Origin: Burkholderiales bacterium
Lineage (GTDB): Bacteria > Pseudomonadota > Gammaproteobacteria > Burkholderiales > SG8-41
DNA: 47,657 bases
Assembly (NCBI GenBank): GCA_019749945.1
Contig: JAIEPF010000035.1
Location: 1 to 47,657, forward strand
Direction: 5' to 3'
Shown here: positions 36,663-47,657 of the stretch, one piece after another
How positions within the stretch are numbered: position 1 is the stretch's first letter
Layout of the letters: each line of letters begins with the position of its first letter
Notes under the pieces: model-generated
Told to the model about the DNA's origin: nothing
Database searches by the model: none
Seen by the model: the letters and a program-made list of their open reading frames with translations, nothing else
Program-made: the position numbers and the translations under genes

Positions 36663-38558
36663 ATGACGCAATACCCTGAAAAATTTGATGTAATTGTCAT
36701 CGGCGGCGGTCACGCCGGTGCCGAAGCGGCGCTCGCCAGCGCACGCATGGGCTGCCGTACGCTGTTGCTGACCCACAGCATCGAAACCCTGGGTCAGATG
36801 TCCTGCAATCCCTCCATCGGCGGCATCGGCAAGGGCCACCTGGTCAAGGAAATCGACGCCTTGGGCGGGGCGATGGCAGCCGCCACCGACGAAGCCGGCA
36901 TCCAGTTTCGTATTCTCAACTCGCGCAAAGGGCCTGCGGTGCGGGCGACGCGGGCCCAGGCTGACCGCGTGCTGTATCGCCGCGCCATCCGCGGCCGTAT
37001 TGAGCAGCAAGCCAATCTGCAGGTATTCCAGCAAGCCGTTGATGATCTGGTGGTACAGGGCGATCGAGTCATCGGTGTCGTGACCCAGATCGGTCTGCGC
37101 TTTGACGCGCAGAGCGTGGTGCTGACCGCCGGAACATTTCTGTCCGGGCTGATCCATGTCGGCCTCGAACATCATCAGGGTGGCCGTGCCGGTGATCCGC
37201 CAGCGGTCAGTCTCGCTGCGCGGCTGCGCGAACTGAAATTGCCGGTGGGTCGTCTGAAAACCGGCACGCCGCCGCGCATCGACGGCCGCAGCATTGATTT
37301 TTCGCAGCTCACCGAACAGCCGGGCGACGATCCGGCGCCGGTGTTTTCATTTCTCGGCCGTCGTGAACAACATCCGGCGCAGATGCCGTGCTGGATCACG
37401 CATACCAATGAACGCACGCATGACCTTATTCGCGGTGGTCTCGATCGTTCGCCGATGTTCACCGGCGTCATCGCAGGGGTCGGCCCGCGCTACTGTCCGT
37501 CGATCGAAGACAAGATTCATCGTTTCGCCGACAAGTCATCGCACCAGATTTTCCTCGAGCCCGAAGGCCTGACGGTCACCGAATATTATCCCAACGGCAT
37601 ATCGACCAGCCTGCCGTTCGACGTCCAGCTCGCCGTCGTGCGTTCGATCCAGGGACTGCAACACGCGCACATCACGCGACCCGGTTACGCCATCGAATAC
37701 GATTATTTTGATCCGCGCGGATTAAAATCTTCGCTGGAAACCAAGGCCATCTCCGGGCTGTTTTTTGCCGGCCAGATCAACGGCACCACGGGTTATGAAG
37801 AAGCGGCTGCGCAGGGTCTGCTCGCGGGCATCAATGCCGCCTTGCAGGTCAGCGGCAAAACTGCCTGGTCGCCGACGCGCGATCAGGCCTATCTCGGCGT
37901 GCTGGTCGATGACCTGATCACCCGCGGCGTGTCCGAGCCCTACCGCATGTTCACCAGCCGCGCCGAATATCGGCTGTCACTGCGCGAAGACAATGCCGAT
38001 CTGCGCCTGACCGAAGCCGGCCGGCGCCTGGGTGTGGTGGACGACCAGCGCTGGGAAGTATTTGCGCGCAAGCGTGATGCGATTGCACTGGAACAGGAAC
38101 GGCTGAAATCGGTGTGGGTGAATCCGCAGATCCTGTCCGCGGAACAGGCAACACAATTGCTCGGTAAACCGCTCGAACGTGAGCATTCACTTGCAGATCT
38201 GTTGCGGCGACCGGAAGTGACCTATTCAGCGCTGCTGACCATGCCAGGTGCGGGCCCGGGTGTTGCCGATGCGCAGGTCGCCGAGCAGGTGGAAATCCAG
38301 GCCAAGTATCAGGGCTACATCGAGCGGCAGAAGACAGAAATCGAACATCGCGCGCAGCAGGATGATCTGCGTCTGCCGCCGGATCTTGATTACACGCAGC
38401 TGCGCAGCCTGTCGATCGAAGTCCAGCAAAAACTCAATCGCGCAAAACCCGAAACCATTGGCCAGGCTTCACGCATATCCGGCGTCACGCCGGCGGCGAT
38501 TTCGGTACTGCTGGTGCATCTGAAACACGTGCAGGGCGCATTGCAGAAAAGCGCATGA
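36663..38558 (+). CDS. mnmG: tRNA uridine-5-carboxymethylaminomethyl modification enzyme MnmG
   Basis: FAD-dependent partner of MnmE (GidA), 631 aa, full length. The dinucleotide-binding start is [20 protein letters not shown]. Other conserved stretches are [37 protein letters not shown] with the following substrate loop, [18 protein letters not shown] (conserved Cys region of the family), and [20 protein letters not shown]. The C-terminal helical domain binds tRNA and MnmE. The end overlaps rsmG as ATGA, so the two are translationally coupled. Together with mnmE it provides wobble-uridine modification. Confidence 0.97.
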   Translation: MTQYPEKFDVIVIGGGHAGAEAALASARMGCRTLLLTHSIETLGQMSCNPSIGGIGKGHLVKEIDALGGAMAAATDEAGIQFRILNSRKGPAVRATRAQADRVLYRRAIRGRIEQQANLQVFQQAVDDLVVQGDRVIGVVTQIGLRFDAQSVVLTAGTFLSGLIHVGLEHHQGGRAGDPPAVSLAARLRELKLPVGRLKTGTPPRIDGRSIDFSQLTEQPGDDPAPVFSFLGRREQHPAQMPCWITHTNERTHDLIRGGLDRSPMFTGVIAGVGPRYCPSIEDKIHRFADKSSHQIFLEPEGLTVTEYYPNGISTSLPFDVQLAVVRSIQGLQHAHITRPGYAIEYDYFDPRGLKSSLETKAISGLFFAGQINGTTGYEEAAAQGLLAGINAALQVSGKTAWSPTRDQAYLGVLVDDLITRGVSEPYRMFTSRAEYRLSLREDNADLRLTEAGRRLGVVDDQRWEVFARKRDAIALEQERLKSVWVNPQILSAEQATQLLGKPLEREHSLADLLRRPEVTYSALLTMPGAGPGVADAQVAEQVEIQAKYQGYIERQKTEIEHRAQQDDLRLPPDLDYTQLRSLSIEVQQKLNRAKPETIGQASRISGVTPAAISVLLVHLKHVQGALQKSA

Positions 38559-39178
38559 ATCTCGCCGGCGAACTCGCCGCGGGCATTGCAGCACTCGGCC
38601 TGCATGTCGCGCCGGATGCGCAGCAGCGCATGCTCGGCTATCTGGCATTGGTTGAAAAATGGAACAAGGCCTACAACCTGACCGCCGTGCGTGAGCCGGC
38701 GAAAATGCTCACCCATCATCTGCTCGATTCACTGGCGGTGTTGCCGCATCTGCGTGGCCCTCGCGTGCTGGATGTCGGCAGCGGCGCCGGTCTGCCCGGC
38801 ATCCCCCTGGCCCTGGCCTGCCCGCAGTGGCAGTTCACCCTGCTCGATTCCAATCACAAAAAAACCACCTTCCTGCGCCAGGCGGTGATTGAACTCAAAT
38901 TGGACAATGTCGAGGTGGTTTGTGATCGCGTCGAAACCTGGACTGCAGCCCAGCCTTTTGACACCGTGGTATCGCGCGCATTTTCCGATCTGCCGGAATT
39001 CCTGAAGCTGGCCGGAAAGCTGTGCGCCAAAACCGGCGTGGTGGTCGCAATGAAGGGTGTTTATCCGCATGAGGAACTGGCCCAGGTGCCCGGGGATTTC
39101 CAGTTGCGCGACGTGATATCGCTGAACGTGCCGGGGCTGGGCGCGGAACGCCACGCCGCAGTACTGGAGCCGGTATGA
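38555..39178 (+). CDS. rsmG: 16S rRNA (guanine-527-N7)-methyltransferase RsmG
   Basis: SAM-dependent methyltransferase (GidB), 207 aa; methylates G527 of 16S rRNA in the 530 loop, and its loss gives low-level streptomycin resistance in other bacteria. SAM motif I is [20 protein letters not shown]; conserved flanks are [20 protein letters not shown] and [16 protein letters not shown]. Both ends overlap neighbours as ATGA (mnmG and parA), so mnmG-rsmG-parA form one coupled unit. Confidence 0.96.
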   Translation: MNLAGELAAGIAALGLHVAPDAQQRMLGYLALVEKWNKAYNLTAVREPAKMLTHHLLDSLAVLPHLRGPRVLDVGSGAGLPGIPLALACPQWQFTLLDSNHKKTTFLRQAVIELKLDNVEVVCDRVETWTAAQPFDTVVSRAFSDLPEFLKLAGKLCAKTGVVVAMKGVYPHEELAQVPGDFQLRDVISLNVPGLGAERHAAVLEPV

Positions 39179-39945
39179 GCCGCATCATCGCCATCACCAA
39201 CCAGAAAGGCGGCGTCGGCAAGACGACCACCGGCGTCAATCTGGCGGCGAGTCTGGCGGCGACGCATCGTCGCGTACTGCTGGTCGATCTCGATCCGCAG
39301 GGCAACGCCACGATGGGCAGCGGCATCGACAAGCGCAGCCTGGCGATGACCGTGTATCACGTGTTGCTCGGTGAAAATGAGATTGCCGAGGTACGCCTGC
39401 GTGCGGCCGCCGGTTACGACCTGTTGCCGTCGAACCGCGAACTGGCCGGCGCCGAGGTCGAACTGGTCGACATCGATCATCGCGAGACACGGTTGAAGGA
39501 TGCGTTGCAGACGGTTGCTGCCGATTACGATTTTATCCTCATCGATTGTCCGCCGGCGCTGAATCTGCTGACCGTGAACGGCTTGACCGCGGCGCAGGCG
39601 GTGATGATTCCGATGCAGTGCGAGTATTACGCGTTGGAAGGTTTGTCGGATCTGGTCAGCACCATCAAGCGGGTACGCGAACACCTCAATCCCGATCTCG
39701 AAATCGAAGGCCTGCTGCGCACCATGTACGACCCGCGCAACACGCTGGCGCAACAGGTATCGGCGCAGCTGATGCAGCATTTCGGCGACAAGGTCTACCG
39801 CACGGTGATTCCGCGCAATGTGCGTCTGGCGGAGGCGCCCAGTCATGGTTTGCCGGCACTGGAATTCGATCGCACCTCCAAAGGCGCGCAGGCCTATCTG
39901 GCGCTGGCGGGTGAAATGCTGAACCGCAGCACAAAATCTACTTAA
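39175..39945 (+). CDS. parA: Chromosome partitioning ATPase ParA
   Basis: Chromosomal ParA/Soj, 256 aa, without the long N-terminal DNA-binding domain of plasmid type Ia ParA. The deviant Walker A is NQKGGVGKTTTGVNLAAS, Walker A' is VLLVDLDPQGNATMG, and Walker B is FILIDCPPALNLLT. It binds DNA nonspecifically as an ATP dimer and is released by ParB bound at parS. The two parS sites at 36499-36560 and the adjacent parB complete the system. Confidence 0.96.
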   Translation: MSRIIAITNQKGGVGKTTTGVNLAASLAATHRRVLLVDLDPQGNATMGSGIDKRSLAMTVYHVLLGENEIAEVRLRAAAGYDLLPSNRELAGAEVELVDIDHRETRLKDALQTVAADYDFILIDCPPALNLLTVNGLTAAQAVMIPMQCEYYALEGLSDLVSTIKRVREHLNPDLEIEGLLRTMYDPRNTLAQQVSAQLMQHFGDKVYRTVIPRNVRLAEAPSHGLPALEFDRTSKGAQAYLALAGEMLNRSTKST

Positions 39946-39967
39946 ATAATTGATTTTTAAGGTTTTT

Positions 39968-40834
39968 ATGGTTAAACCCAAAGGTTTGGGGCGCGGTCTC
40001 GATGCCCTGCTCGGTGGCGATACAGCGCCATCACGCAACAGCAGTCCTGATGCCGTCAGCACCTTGCCGATTGCTGCGCTGCAGCCGGGCAAATATCAGC
40101 CGCGTACCCGCATGGATCAGGACGCGCTGAATGCGTTGGCCGCGTCGATCAAGACCCAGGGCATCATGCAGCCGATCCTGGTGCGACCGCTGGGCGGCGG
40201 CAAGCATGAAATCATCGCCGGCGAACGGCGTTGGCGCGCGGCGCGCATCGCCGGGCTGAGTAGCGTACCGGTGCTGGTGCGCGATGTGCCCGACCAGCAG
40301 GCGCTGGCGGTGGCGTTGATTGAAAACATCCAGCGCGAAGACCTCAATGCGCTGGAAGAAGCGACCGGCATCGAGCGCCTGATCAACGAATTCGCACTGA
40401 CCCACCAGGCGGTGGCCGACGCCATCGGCAAATCGCGCACGGCAGTGACCAATCTGCTGCGTCTGCTGGAACTGGCGCCGCCGGTCAAAGCCTTGCTCGG
40501 CGAAGGTCGTATCGAAATGGGCCATGCGCGCGCCCTGCTCGCCCTGCCGGCCCTGCGTCAGGTCGAACTGGCCAATGAGGCTGCGGCCAAGGGGTTGTCG
40601 GTGCGCGAGGTTGAGCAGCGCGTCGCCGCTGTATTAACCACGCGCGGCGCAACTCGCAGCCGCCCGGCCGCAGACCGCGATGTGTTGCGGTTGCAGGAAA
40701 GCCTGGCCGAGAAGCTGGGCACCCGGGTGCAGATCAAGGCCAGGCGCAAAGGCAAGGGCAGCCTGGTGATCGACTACGGCAGTCTCGACCAGTTGGACGG
40801 GCTGATTTCCCGGCTCACTGGCGAGAAAAAGTAA
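39968..40834 (+). CDS. parB: Chromosome partitioning protein ParB
   Basis: ParB/Spo0J CTPase and parS-binding protein, 288 aa from ATG 39968 (MVKPKGLGRGLDALLGGD, the family start); a slightly longer frame from 39950 is less likely. The N-terminal CTP-binding domain has the arginine-rich box GERRWRAARIAGL and the segment ALVENIQRED-like ALIENIQREDLNALEEA. A helix-turn-helix follows (LTHQAVADAIGKSRTAVTNL). The C-terminal dimerisation region is lysine-rich (QIKARRKGKGSLVIDY). It lies 22 bp behind parA. Confidence 0.96.
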   Translation: MVKPKGLGRGLDALLGGDTAPSRNSSPDAVSTLPIAALQPGKYQPRTRMDQDALNALAASIKTQGIMQPILVRPLGGGKHEIIAGERRWRAARIAGLSSVPVLVRDVPDQQALAVALIENIQREDLNALEEATGIERLINEFALTHQAVADAIGKSRTAVTNLLRLLELAPPVKALLGEGRIEMGHARALLALPALRQVELANEAAAKGLSVREVEQRVAAVLTTRGATRSRPAADRDVLRLQESLAEKLGTRVQIKARRKGKGSLVIDYGSLDQLDGLISRLTGEKK

Positions 40835-40877
40835 AGGTGCGGGTAAAGATGCGGCTAATGGTGCGGCGCAGAATGGT

Positions 40878-40907
40878 TTGACGCCGCAGCGGCCTAACCA
40901 TTAAAAT
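40878..40907 (+). promoter_or_regulatory. Candidate sigma70 promoter of the atp operon
   Basis: TTGACG (40878-40883) and TAAAAT (40902-40907) are separated by 18 bp, about 25 bp before the atpI GTG. The -35 overlaps the distal arm of a 7-bp inverted repeat, TGCGGCG (40862-40868) / CGCCGCA (40882-40888), which could be an operator or the end of the parB transcript. Confidence 0.5.
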
Positions 40908-40932
40908 TCCACGGTTTGCAGGGGCCGTCCGG

Positions 40933-41301
40933 GTGTCATTACGCATCGACAGCAAGCCCATGCGCAGCGCCATGCGCTGGCAGATTTATGCCACCGCGGG
41001 ATTGGCGCTGCTGGCAGGGTTGTTGTTCGGCGTGCATGGGGCGGCGTCAGCGGTGCTGGGGGGCATCATCAACCAGATCGCGGATTTGGCCTACGCGGTG
41101 CTGGTTTCCGGTAGCAGAGTCAGGACGGCGGGCAATACCTTGCGTGCGCTGTTCCGGGCCGAAGCGGCCCGCATCATTTTGATCGTGTTGCAGATGGGAT
41201 GGGTGCTGACGACCTATAAAGCAGTTGTGCATCCGGTGTTTTTCATAGCCTTCGCCGTTTCGGTCATCGTGTTCCGAATGGCGATTTTGGTCAAAGAATA
41301 A
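40933..41301 (+). CDS. atpI: F0F1 ATP synthase assembly protein AtpI (subunit I)
   Basis: Small membrane protein, 122 aa, first gene of the atp operon. Four hydrophobic stretches are visible: [20 protein letters not shown], a second around [20 protein letters not shown], then [15 protein letters not shown] and [20 protein letters not shown]. In other bacteria AtpI helps c-ring assembly or Mg uptake. GTG 40933 is the frame start; the ATG at 40960 is an alternative. It precedes atpB by 19 bp. Confidence 0.88.
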   Translation: MSLRIDSKPMRSAMRWQIYATAGLALLAGLLFGVHGAASAVLGGIINQIADLAYAVLVSGSRVRTAGNTLRALFRAEAARIILIVLQMGWVLTTYKAVVHPVFFIAFAVSVIVFRMAILVKE

Positions 41302-41320
41302 GGTTCAGGGACAAGCAGAG

Positions 41321-42443
<1,123 letters not shown>

Positions 42444-42487
42444 GCAAGCAAGCCAAGGTTGTCAAGAACCGTCCGTAGGGGAAAGTC

Positions 42488-42958
42488 ATGAACCTTAACG
42501 TCACGATGATTGCGCAGGCAGTCACGTTTTTCGTTTTCATCCTGTTTTGCGCCAAGTTCGTCTGGCCGCCGCTGACCCGCGCGCTGGAAGCCCGTCAGAA
42601 GCAGATTGCCGACGGACTGGCTGCCGGCGAAGAAGGCCGGCAGTCGCTCGAGCGCGCAGCCAAGGATGCCGATGCGGCGATCGCACAGGCGCGTAGCCGT
42701 GCCAGCGAGATCGTCGCCCAGGCCGAAAAACGCGTCAGCCAGATGATCGAAGAGGCGAAATCCACGGCCAAGGTCGAAGGCGACCGGCTGGTCGCCGGTG
42801 CCAAGGCCGAGATCGAGCAGGAGGTTTCGCGCGCCAAGGAAATGCTGCGCGCACAGGTCGCGACGCTCGCCGTGGCCGGTGCCGAGCAGATCCTCAAGCG
42901 CGAAGTCGATGCCAAGGCCCATGCCGAGATGCTCGCTGCAATGCAGCGCCAACTGTAA
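42488..42958 (+). CDS. atpF: ATP synthase F0 subunit b
   Basis: Peripheral-stalk subunit, 156 aa. One N-terminal membrane helix ([20 protein letters not shown]) is followed by a long charged coiled coil ([20 protein letters not shown] ... [20 protein letters not shown]) that dimerises and holds F1 still via the delta subunit. Its length matches E. coli b (156). Ribosome site AGGGGAAAG. Confidence 0.96.
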   Translation: MNLNVTMIAQAVTFFVFILFCAKFVWPPLTRALEARQKQIADGLAAGEEGRQSLERAAKDADAAIAQARSRASEIVAQAEKRVSQMIEEAKSTAKVEGDRLVAGAKAEIEQEVSRAKEMLRAQVATLAVAGAEQILKREVDAKAHAEMLAAMQRQL

Positions 42959-42985
42959 AAAATATACGGAAAAACACGGACAGCC

Positions 42986-43534
42986 ATGGCCGAATCGGTA
43001 ACCATCGCGCGCCCTTACGCTGAAGCGGTGTTTAAAATCGCCCGCGAGAAAAACGCGCTGGCGCAGTGGTCGGACGCGCTGGCCAATCTCGATGCCGTGG
43101 TTGGTGACACCCGCGTGCAGGGGATCATCAGTGATCCGAATGTCAGTGCGCAGCAGCTCGAAGGGCTGGTGCTGGGCGTGATCGGGGACAAGTTCGGCGC
43201 GGAGGTTGCAAAAGAGGCGCGCAACTTCATTCAGGTGCTGGTGCAGAACGGCCGGCTCGAACTGACGCCGCATATCCGCGGCGTCTACGAAGGCCTCAAG
43301 CGCGAACATGAAGGCACGCTCGAAGCCACCGTGATCTCGGCGTTGCCGATCAGCGATGAGCAGGTCAAGGCGCTGGTGGCCACGCTGGAAACCAAATTCA
43401 AGCGGAAAATCACGGCAAAAGTCGAGATTGATCCGCAATTGATCGGCGGCGTGAAAATCGTCGTCGGCGACAAAGTCATCGATGCAACGGTGCGTGGCAG
43501 GCTGGATGCGATGGCCACCGCGCTTACCCACTAG
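42986..43534 (+). CDS. atpH: ATP synthase F1 subunit delta
   Basis: Stalk-to-F1 connector (OSCP homologue), 182 aa. N-terminal helical domain starts ESVTIARPYAEAVFKIAREK. The C-terminal part has EGTLEATVISALPISDEQVK and DPQLIGGVKIVVGDKVIDAT, both characteristic. It ends 9 bp before atpA. Confidence 0.96.
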   Translation: MAESVTIARPYAEAVFKIAREKNALAQWSDALANLDAVVGDTRVQGIISDPNVSAQQLEGLVLGVIGDKFGAEVAKEARNFIQVLVQNGRLELTPHIRGVYEGLKREHEGTLEATVISALPISDEQVKALVATLETKFKRKITAKVEIDPQLIGGVKIVVGDKVIDATVRGRLDAMATALTH

Positions 43535-43543
43535 GAGCAACAC

Positions 43544-45085
43544 ATGCAACTCAATCCTTCCGAGATCAGCGAACTCATCAAGAGCCGGATTCAGAATCTG
43601 GGCGGCAGCGCGGAAGCGCGCACCCAGGGCACGGTGATTTCGGTGACCGACGGCATCTGCCGCATCCATGGCCTCGCCGACGTGATGCAGGGCGAAATGC
43701 TCGAGTTCCCGAAAAACACCTTCGGCCTCGCGCTGAACCTCGAGCGCGATTCGGTCGGCGCGGTGATTCTGGGCGCCTACGAGCATATTTCCGAGGGCGA
43801 CACCGTGAAAACCACGGGCCGCATTCTCGAAGTGCCGGTGGGCCCCGAACTGATCGGCCGTGTGGTCAACTCGCTGGGTGAGCCGATCGACGGCAAAGGC
43901 CCGATCAACGCCAAGATGACGGACGTGATCGAAAAGGTTGCGCCGGGCGTGATCGCGCGTAAATCGGTGTCGCAGCCGGTGCAGACGGGTCTGAAGTCGA
44001 TCGATGCCATGGTGCCGGTCGGCCGCGGCCAGCGCGAACTGATCATCGGCGACCGCCAGACCGGCAAGACCGCGGTGGCGCTGGACGCGATCATCAACCA
44101 GAAGGGCAAGGACCTGATCTGCATTTACGTTGCGATCGGGCAGAAAGCCTCTTCGATCAAAAACGTGGTGCGCAAGCTCGAAGAACACGGCGCAATGGCC
44201 TACACCATCGTTGTTGCCGCTTCGGCATCCGAGTCCGCCGCGATGCAGTTCATCGCGCCCTACTCCGGCTGCACCATGGGCGAATACTTCCGCGACCGCG
44301 GCCAGGACGCGCTGATCATTTATGACGATTTGACCAAACAGGCCTGGGCCTACCGCCAGGTGTCGCTGCTGCTGCGCCGCCCGCCGGGCCGCGAAGCCTA
44401 TCCCGGCGACGTGTTCTACCTGCACTCGCGCCTGCTGGAACGCGCGGCGCGCGTCAACGAGGAATATGTCGAAACCTTCACCAAGGGTGCGGTCAAGGGC
44501 AAAACCGGTTCGCTGACCGCGCTGCCGGTGATTGAAACCCAGGCCGGTGACGTGACCGCTTTCGTGCCGACCAACGTGATCTCGATCACCGACGGCCAGA
44601 TCTTCCTCGAAACCGACTTGTTCAACGCCGGCATCCGTCCCGCCATCAACGCCGGTATTTCGGTGTCGCGCGTCGGTGGTGCTGCGCAGACCAAGGTCAT
44701 CAAAAAGCTGGGCGGCGGTGTGCGTCTGGCGCTGGCGCAGTACCGCGAACTCGCGGCCTTCGCGCAGTTTGCCTCCGACCTCGATGAAGCGACGCGCAAG
44801 CAGCTGGAGCGCGGCCGCCTGGTGACCGAGCTGATGAAACAACCGCAGTACGAGCCACTGCAGGTATGGGAAATGGCGCTGACGCTGTTTGCCGTGAGCG
44901 GCGGTTATCTCGACGATGTCGACGTCAAGAAAGCGCTGGCGGCGGAGCGTTCGATGCGCGACTACATCAAGGCCAAGTTCGGCGATCTGGTGCAACGCAT
45001 CGAAGACAGCAAGGACCTGTCCAAGGATGACGAGGCGCAGCTGACCGCGGCGATCAAGGACTGGAAGCAGAACGGTTCCTACTGA
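43544..45085 (+). CDS. atpA: ATP synthase F1 subunit alpha
   Basis: Non-catalytic nucleotide-binding subunit of F1, 513 aa. Begins [19 protein letters not shown]. Walker A is [15 protein letters not shown], and the alpha/beta signature [17 protein letters not shown] near residue 365 includes the arginine finger that completes the catalytic site on beta. The C-terminal helical domain ends KDWKQNGSY. The 48-bp gap to atpG is AT-rich and lacks a ribosome site. Confidence 0.97.
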   Translation: MQLNPSEISELIKSRIQNLGGSAEARTQGTVISVTDGICRIHGLADVMQGEMLEFPKNTFGLALNLERDSVGAVILGAYEHISEGDTVKTTGRILEVPVGPELIGRVVNSLGEPIDGKGPINAKMTDVIEKVAPGVIARKSVSQPVQTGLKSIDAMVPVGRGQRELIIGDRQTGKTAVALDAIINQKGKDLICIYVAIGQKASSIKNVVRKLEEHGAMAYTIVVAASASESAAMQFIAPYSGCTMGEYFRDRGQDALIIYDDLTKQAWAYRQVSLLLRRPPGREAYPGDVFYLHSRLLERAARVNEEYVETFTKGAVKGKTGSLTALPVIETQAGDVTAFVPTNVISITDGQIFLETDLFNAGIRPAINAGISVSRVGGAAQTKVIKKLGGGVRLALAQYRELAAFAQFASDLDEATRKQLERGRLVTELMKQPQYEPLQVWEMALTLFAVSGGYLDDVDVKKALAAERSMRDYIKAKFGDLVQRIEDSKDLSKDDEAQLTAAIKDWKQNGSY

Positions 45086-45133
45086 TCCGCCCTTGATTGA
45101 TTAAATAATCGTTTAAAATCAATATCTTATAAT

Positions 45134-45997
45134 ATGCCCGGCTCGAAGGAAATCCGCACCAAGATCAAGAGCGTGCAAAACACGCGCAAGATCACCAAGG
45201 CGATGGAAATGGTGGCGGCCTCGAAAATGCGCAAGGCGCAGGACCGCATGCGCACCTCGCGCCCGTACGGCGAAAAAATCCGCAATGTTGCCGCGCATAT
45301 CAGCCACGCCAATCCCGAGTACCGTCACCCCTTCCTGGTGGCACGCGATTCGGTCAAACGCATCGGGCTGATCGTGGTCACCACCGACAAGGGTTTGTGC
45401 GGCGGCCTGAATACCAATGCCCTGCGCCTGGCGCTGAACAAGATCAAGGAATGGGAAGCGCTGGGCGAAGAGATTGAAGTCTGCGCGCTCGGCAACAAGG
45501 GTTTGGGCTTCATGCAGCGCCTGGGAGCGAAAGTCGTGGCCCAGGTCACCGGCCTCGGCGACAAGCCGCAGATGGAAAAACTGATCGGCGCGCTGAAGGT
45601 GATGCTCGACGGTTACACGCAGGACCGGTTTGACCGCCTGCTGATTGTCTACACCAAGTTCGTCAACACCATGAAGCAGGAGCCGGTGGTCGAGCAGTTG
45701 CTGCCGCTGTCGGGTGATGCGCTGGGCGCGCCGGAAGGTTCCTGGGATTACATCTACGAGCCGGATGCGAAGACGGTGCTCGACCAGGTGCTGACGCGTT
45801 ACGTCGAGGCGCTGATTTACCAGGGTGTTGCCGAAAACATGGCCTCCGAGCAGTCGGCGCGCATGGTGGCGATGAAGGCAGCCTCGGACAACGCCGGCAA
45901 GGTCATCGACGAATTGACACTGATTTACAACAAGACGCGGCAGGCTTCGATTACCAAGGAGCTGTCGGAGATCGTTGCCGGTGCGGCAGCTGTTTAA
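45134..45997 (+). CDS. atpG: ATP synthase F1 subunit gamma
   Basis: Central rotor shaft of F1, 287 aa. The N-terminal coiled-coil helix is diagnostic ([20 protein letters not shown]), as is the C-terminal helix [20 protein letters not shown] followed by [13 protein letters not shown]. The start context is odd: no Shine-Dalgarno is visible. A perfect TATAAT abuts the ATG, and an inverted repeat ATTGATT / AATCAAT (45096-45102 and 45117-45123) lies just upstream. ATG 45134 is nevertheless the family start (MPGSKEI). Confidence 0.95.
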   Translation: MPGSKEIRTKIKSVQNTRKITKAMEMVAASKMRKAQDRMRTSRPYGEKIRNVAAHISHANPEYRHPFLVARDSVKRIGLIVVTTDKGLCGGLNTNALRLALNKIKEWEALGEEIEVCALGNKGLGFMQRLGAKVVAQVTGLGDKPQMEKLIGALKVMLDGYTQDRFDRLLIVYTKFVNTMKQEPVVEQLLPLSGDALGAPEGSWDYIYEPDAKTVLDQVLTRYVEALIYQGVAENMASEQSARMVAMKAASDNAGKVIDELTLIYNKTRQASITKELSEIVAGAAAV

Positions 45998-46006
45998 GAG
46001 CAGATC

Positions 46007-46087
46007 AGCCACAGAGGACACAGAGAAAAACATGCTGCGCACGGACGACACCGGGTTTTCTCCGGTGTTCTCTGTGCCCTCTGTGGC
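46007..46087. repeat. CACAGAG palindromic element, copy C
   Basis: The left arm AGCCACAGAGGACACAGAG (46007-46025) pairs with the right arm, which ends TTCTCTGTGCCCTCTGTGGC. The centre carries a nested stem ACACCGG / CCGGTGT around GTTTTCT and includes the shared CCGGGTTTT. It fills most of the 122-bp gap between atpG and atpD within the atp operon. Confidence 0.82.
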
Positions 46088-46110
46088 AAAAGAATTTTGG
46101 TTTTGACTAG

Positions 46111-47520
<1,410 letters not shown>

Positions 47521-47553
47521 CGGGTCACAAATGCGGGTTAAGGAAATATAACC

Positions 47554-47657
47554 ATGGCCGAAGCCGTTCATACCATGCACGTCGATGTCGTCAGCGCGGA
47601 AGAGCAGATTTATTCCGGCGAGGCGGAGTTTGTCGTGCTGCCCGGCGAAGCGGGCGA
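47554..47657 (+). CDS. atpC: ATP synthase F1 subunit epsilon, truncated by the window end
   Basis: The first 34 codons of AtpC are present, beginning [20 protein letters not shown] and continuing [14 protein letters not shown], the N-terminal beta-sandwich of the rotor inhibitor subunit. ATG 47554 has an AAGGA ribosome site; a second ATG at 47575 is possible. The gene runs off the window edge and is not broken as far as seen. Confidence 0.93.
   Translation, partial: MAEAVHTMHVDVVSAEEQIYSGEAEFVVLPGEAG

Overview
The window reads as chromosomal DNA of a GC-rich betaproteobacterium. The best lineage clues are the Bug/TctC-type binding protein, the tkt-gap-pgk-pyk-fba block, the fmt-rsmB-DUF4390-ntrY-ntrX order, and the mnmE-mnmG-rsmG-parA-parB-atp order next to dnaA. 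I would not go below class from sequence alone. Most of the window is the conserved neighbourhood of the replication origin. The accessory part is roughly the first 8.3 kb.

Layout. From 0.4 to 6.25 kb there is a six-gene minus-strand cluster, in transcription order: a metal-dependent amidohydrolase, a cupin, the large and small subunits of an aconitase-X (AcnX) enzyme, a Bug/TctC periplasmic binding protein, and an acyl-CoA dehydrogenase. It looks like a catabolic operon of unknown substrate. From 6.4 to 7.3 kb there is a small accessory islet holding a transposase remnant and a CopG/ParE-type toxin-antitoxin pair. It is flanked by an imperfect 38-bp direct repeat, one copy of which is the 3' end of a CobW-family GTPase gene. 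From 7.3 to 15.4 kb (minus strand) come cobW, class I aldolase, pyruvate kinase, phosphoglycerate kinase, GAPDH and transketolase, a carbon-metabolism operon. From 15.5 to 22.3 kb (minus strand) come ntrX, ntrY, a DUF4390 gene, rsmB, fmt and def. Divergent from def, on the plus strand, are a LysM protein, dprA and topB.

From 27.6 to 32.7 kb, gyrB, dnaN and dnaA lie on the minus strand. From 32.9 kb onward rpmH, rnpA, yidC, mnmE, mnmG, rsmG, parA, parB and the complete atp operon up to a truncated atpC lie on the plus strand. The orientation switch at about 32.8 kb, the AT-rich dnaA-dnaN gap and two near-perfect parS sites between mnmE and mnmG mark the origin region and its ParABS partition system.

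Beyond the genes, the window carries several dispersed non-coding repeats. Three copies of a CACAGAG-type palindromic element sit inside the glycolytic and atp operons. One element of related architecture is built from GTGATTAR octamers. A 17-22 bp AT-rich motif follows the stop codons of three unrelated genes. Two conserved genes often found in these neighbourhoods, yidD and smg, are absent. The NtrX homologue has lost the ATPase and sigma54-contact motifs expected of its family.
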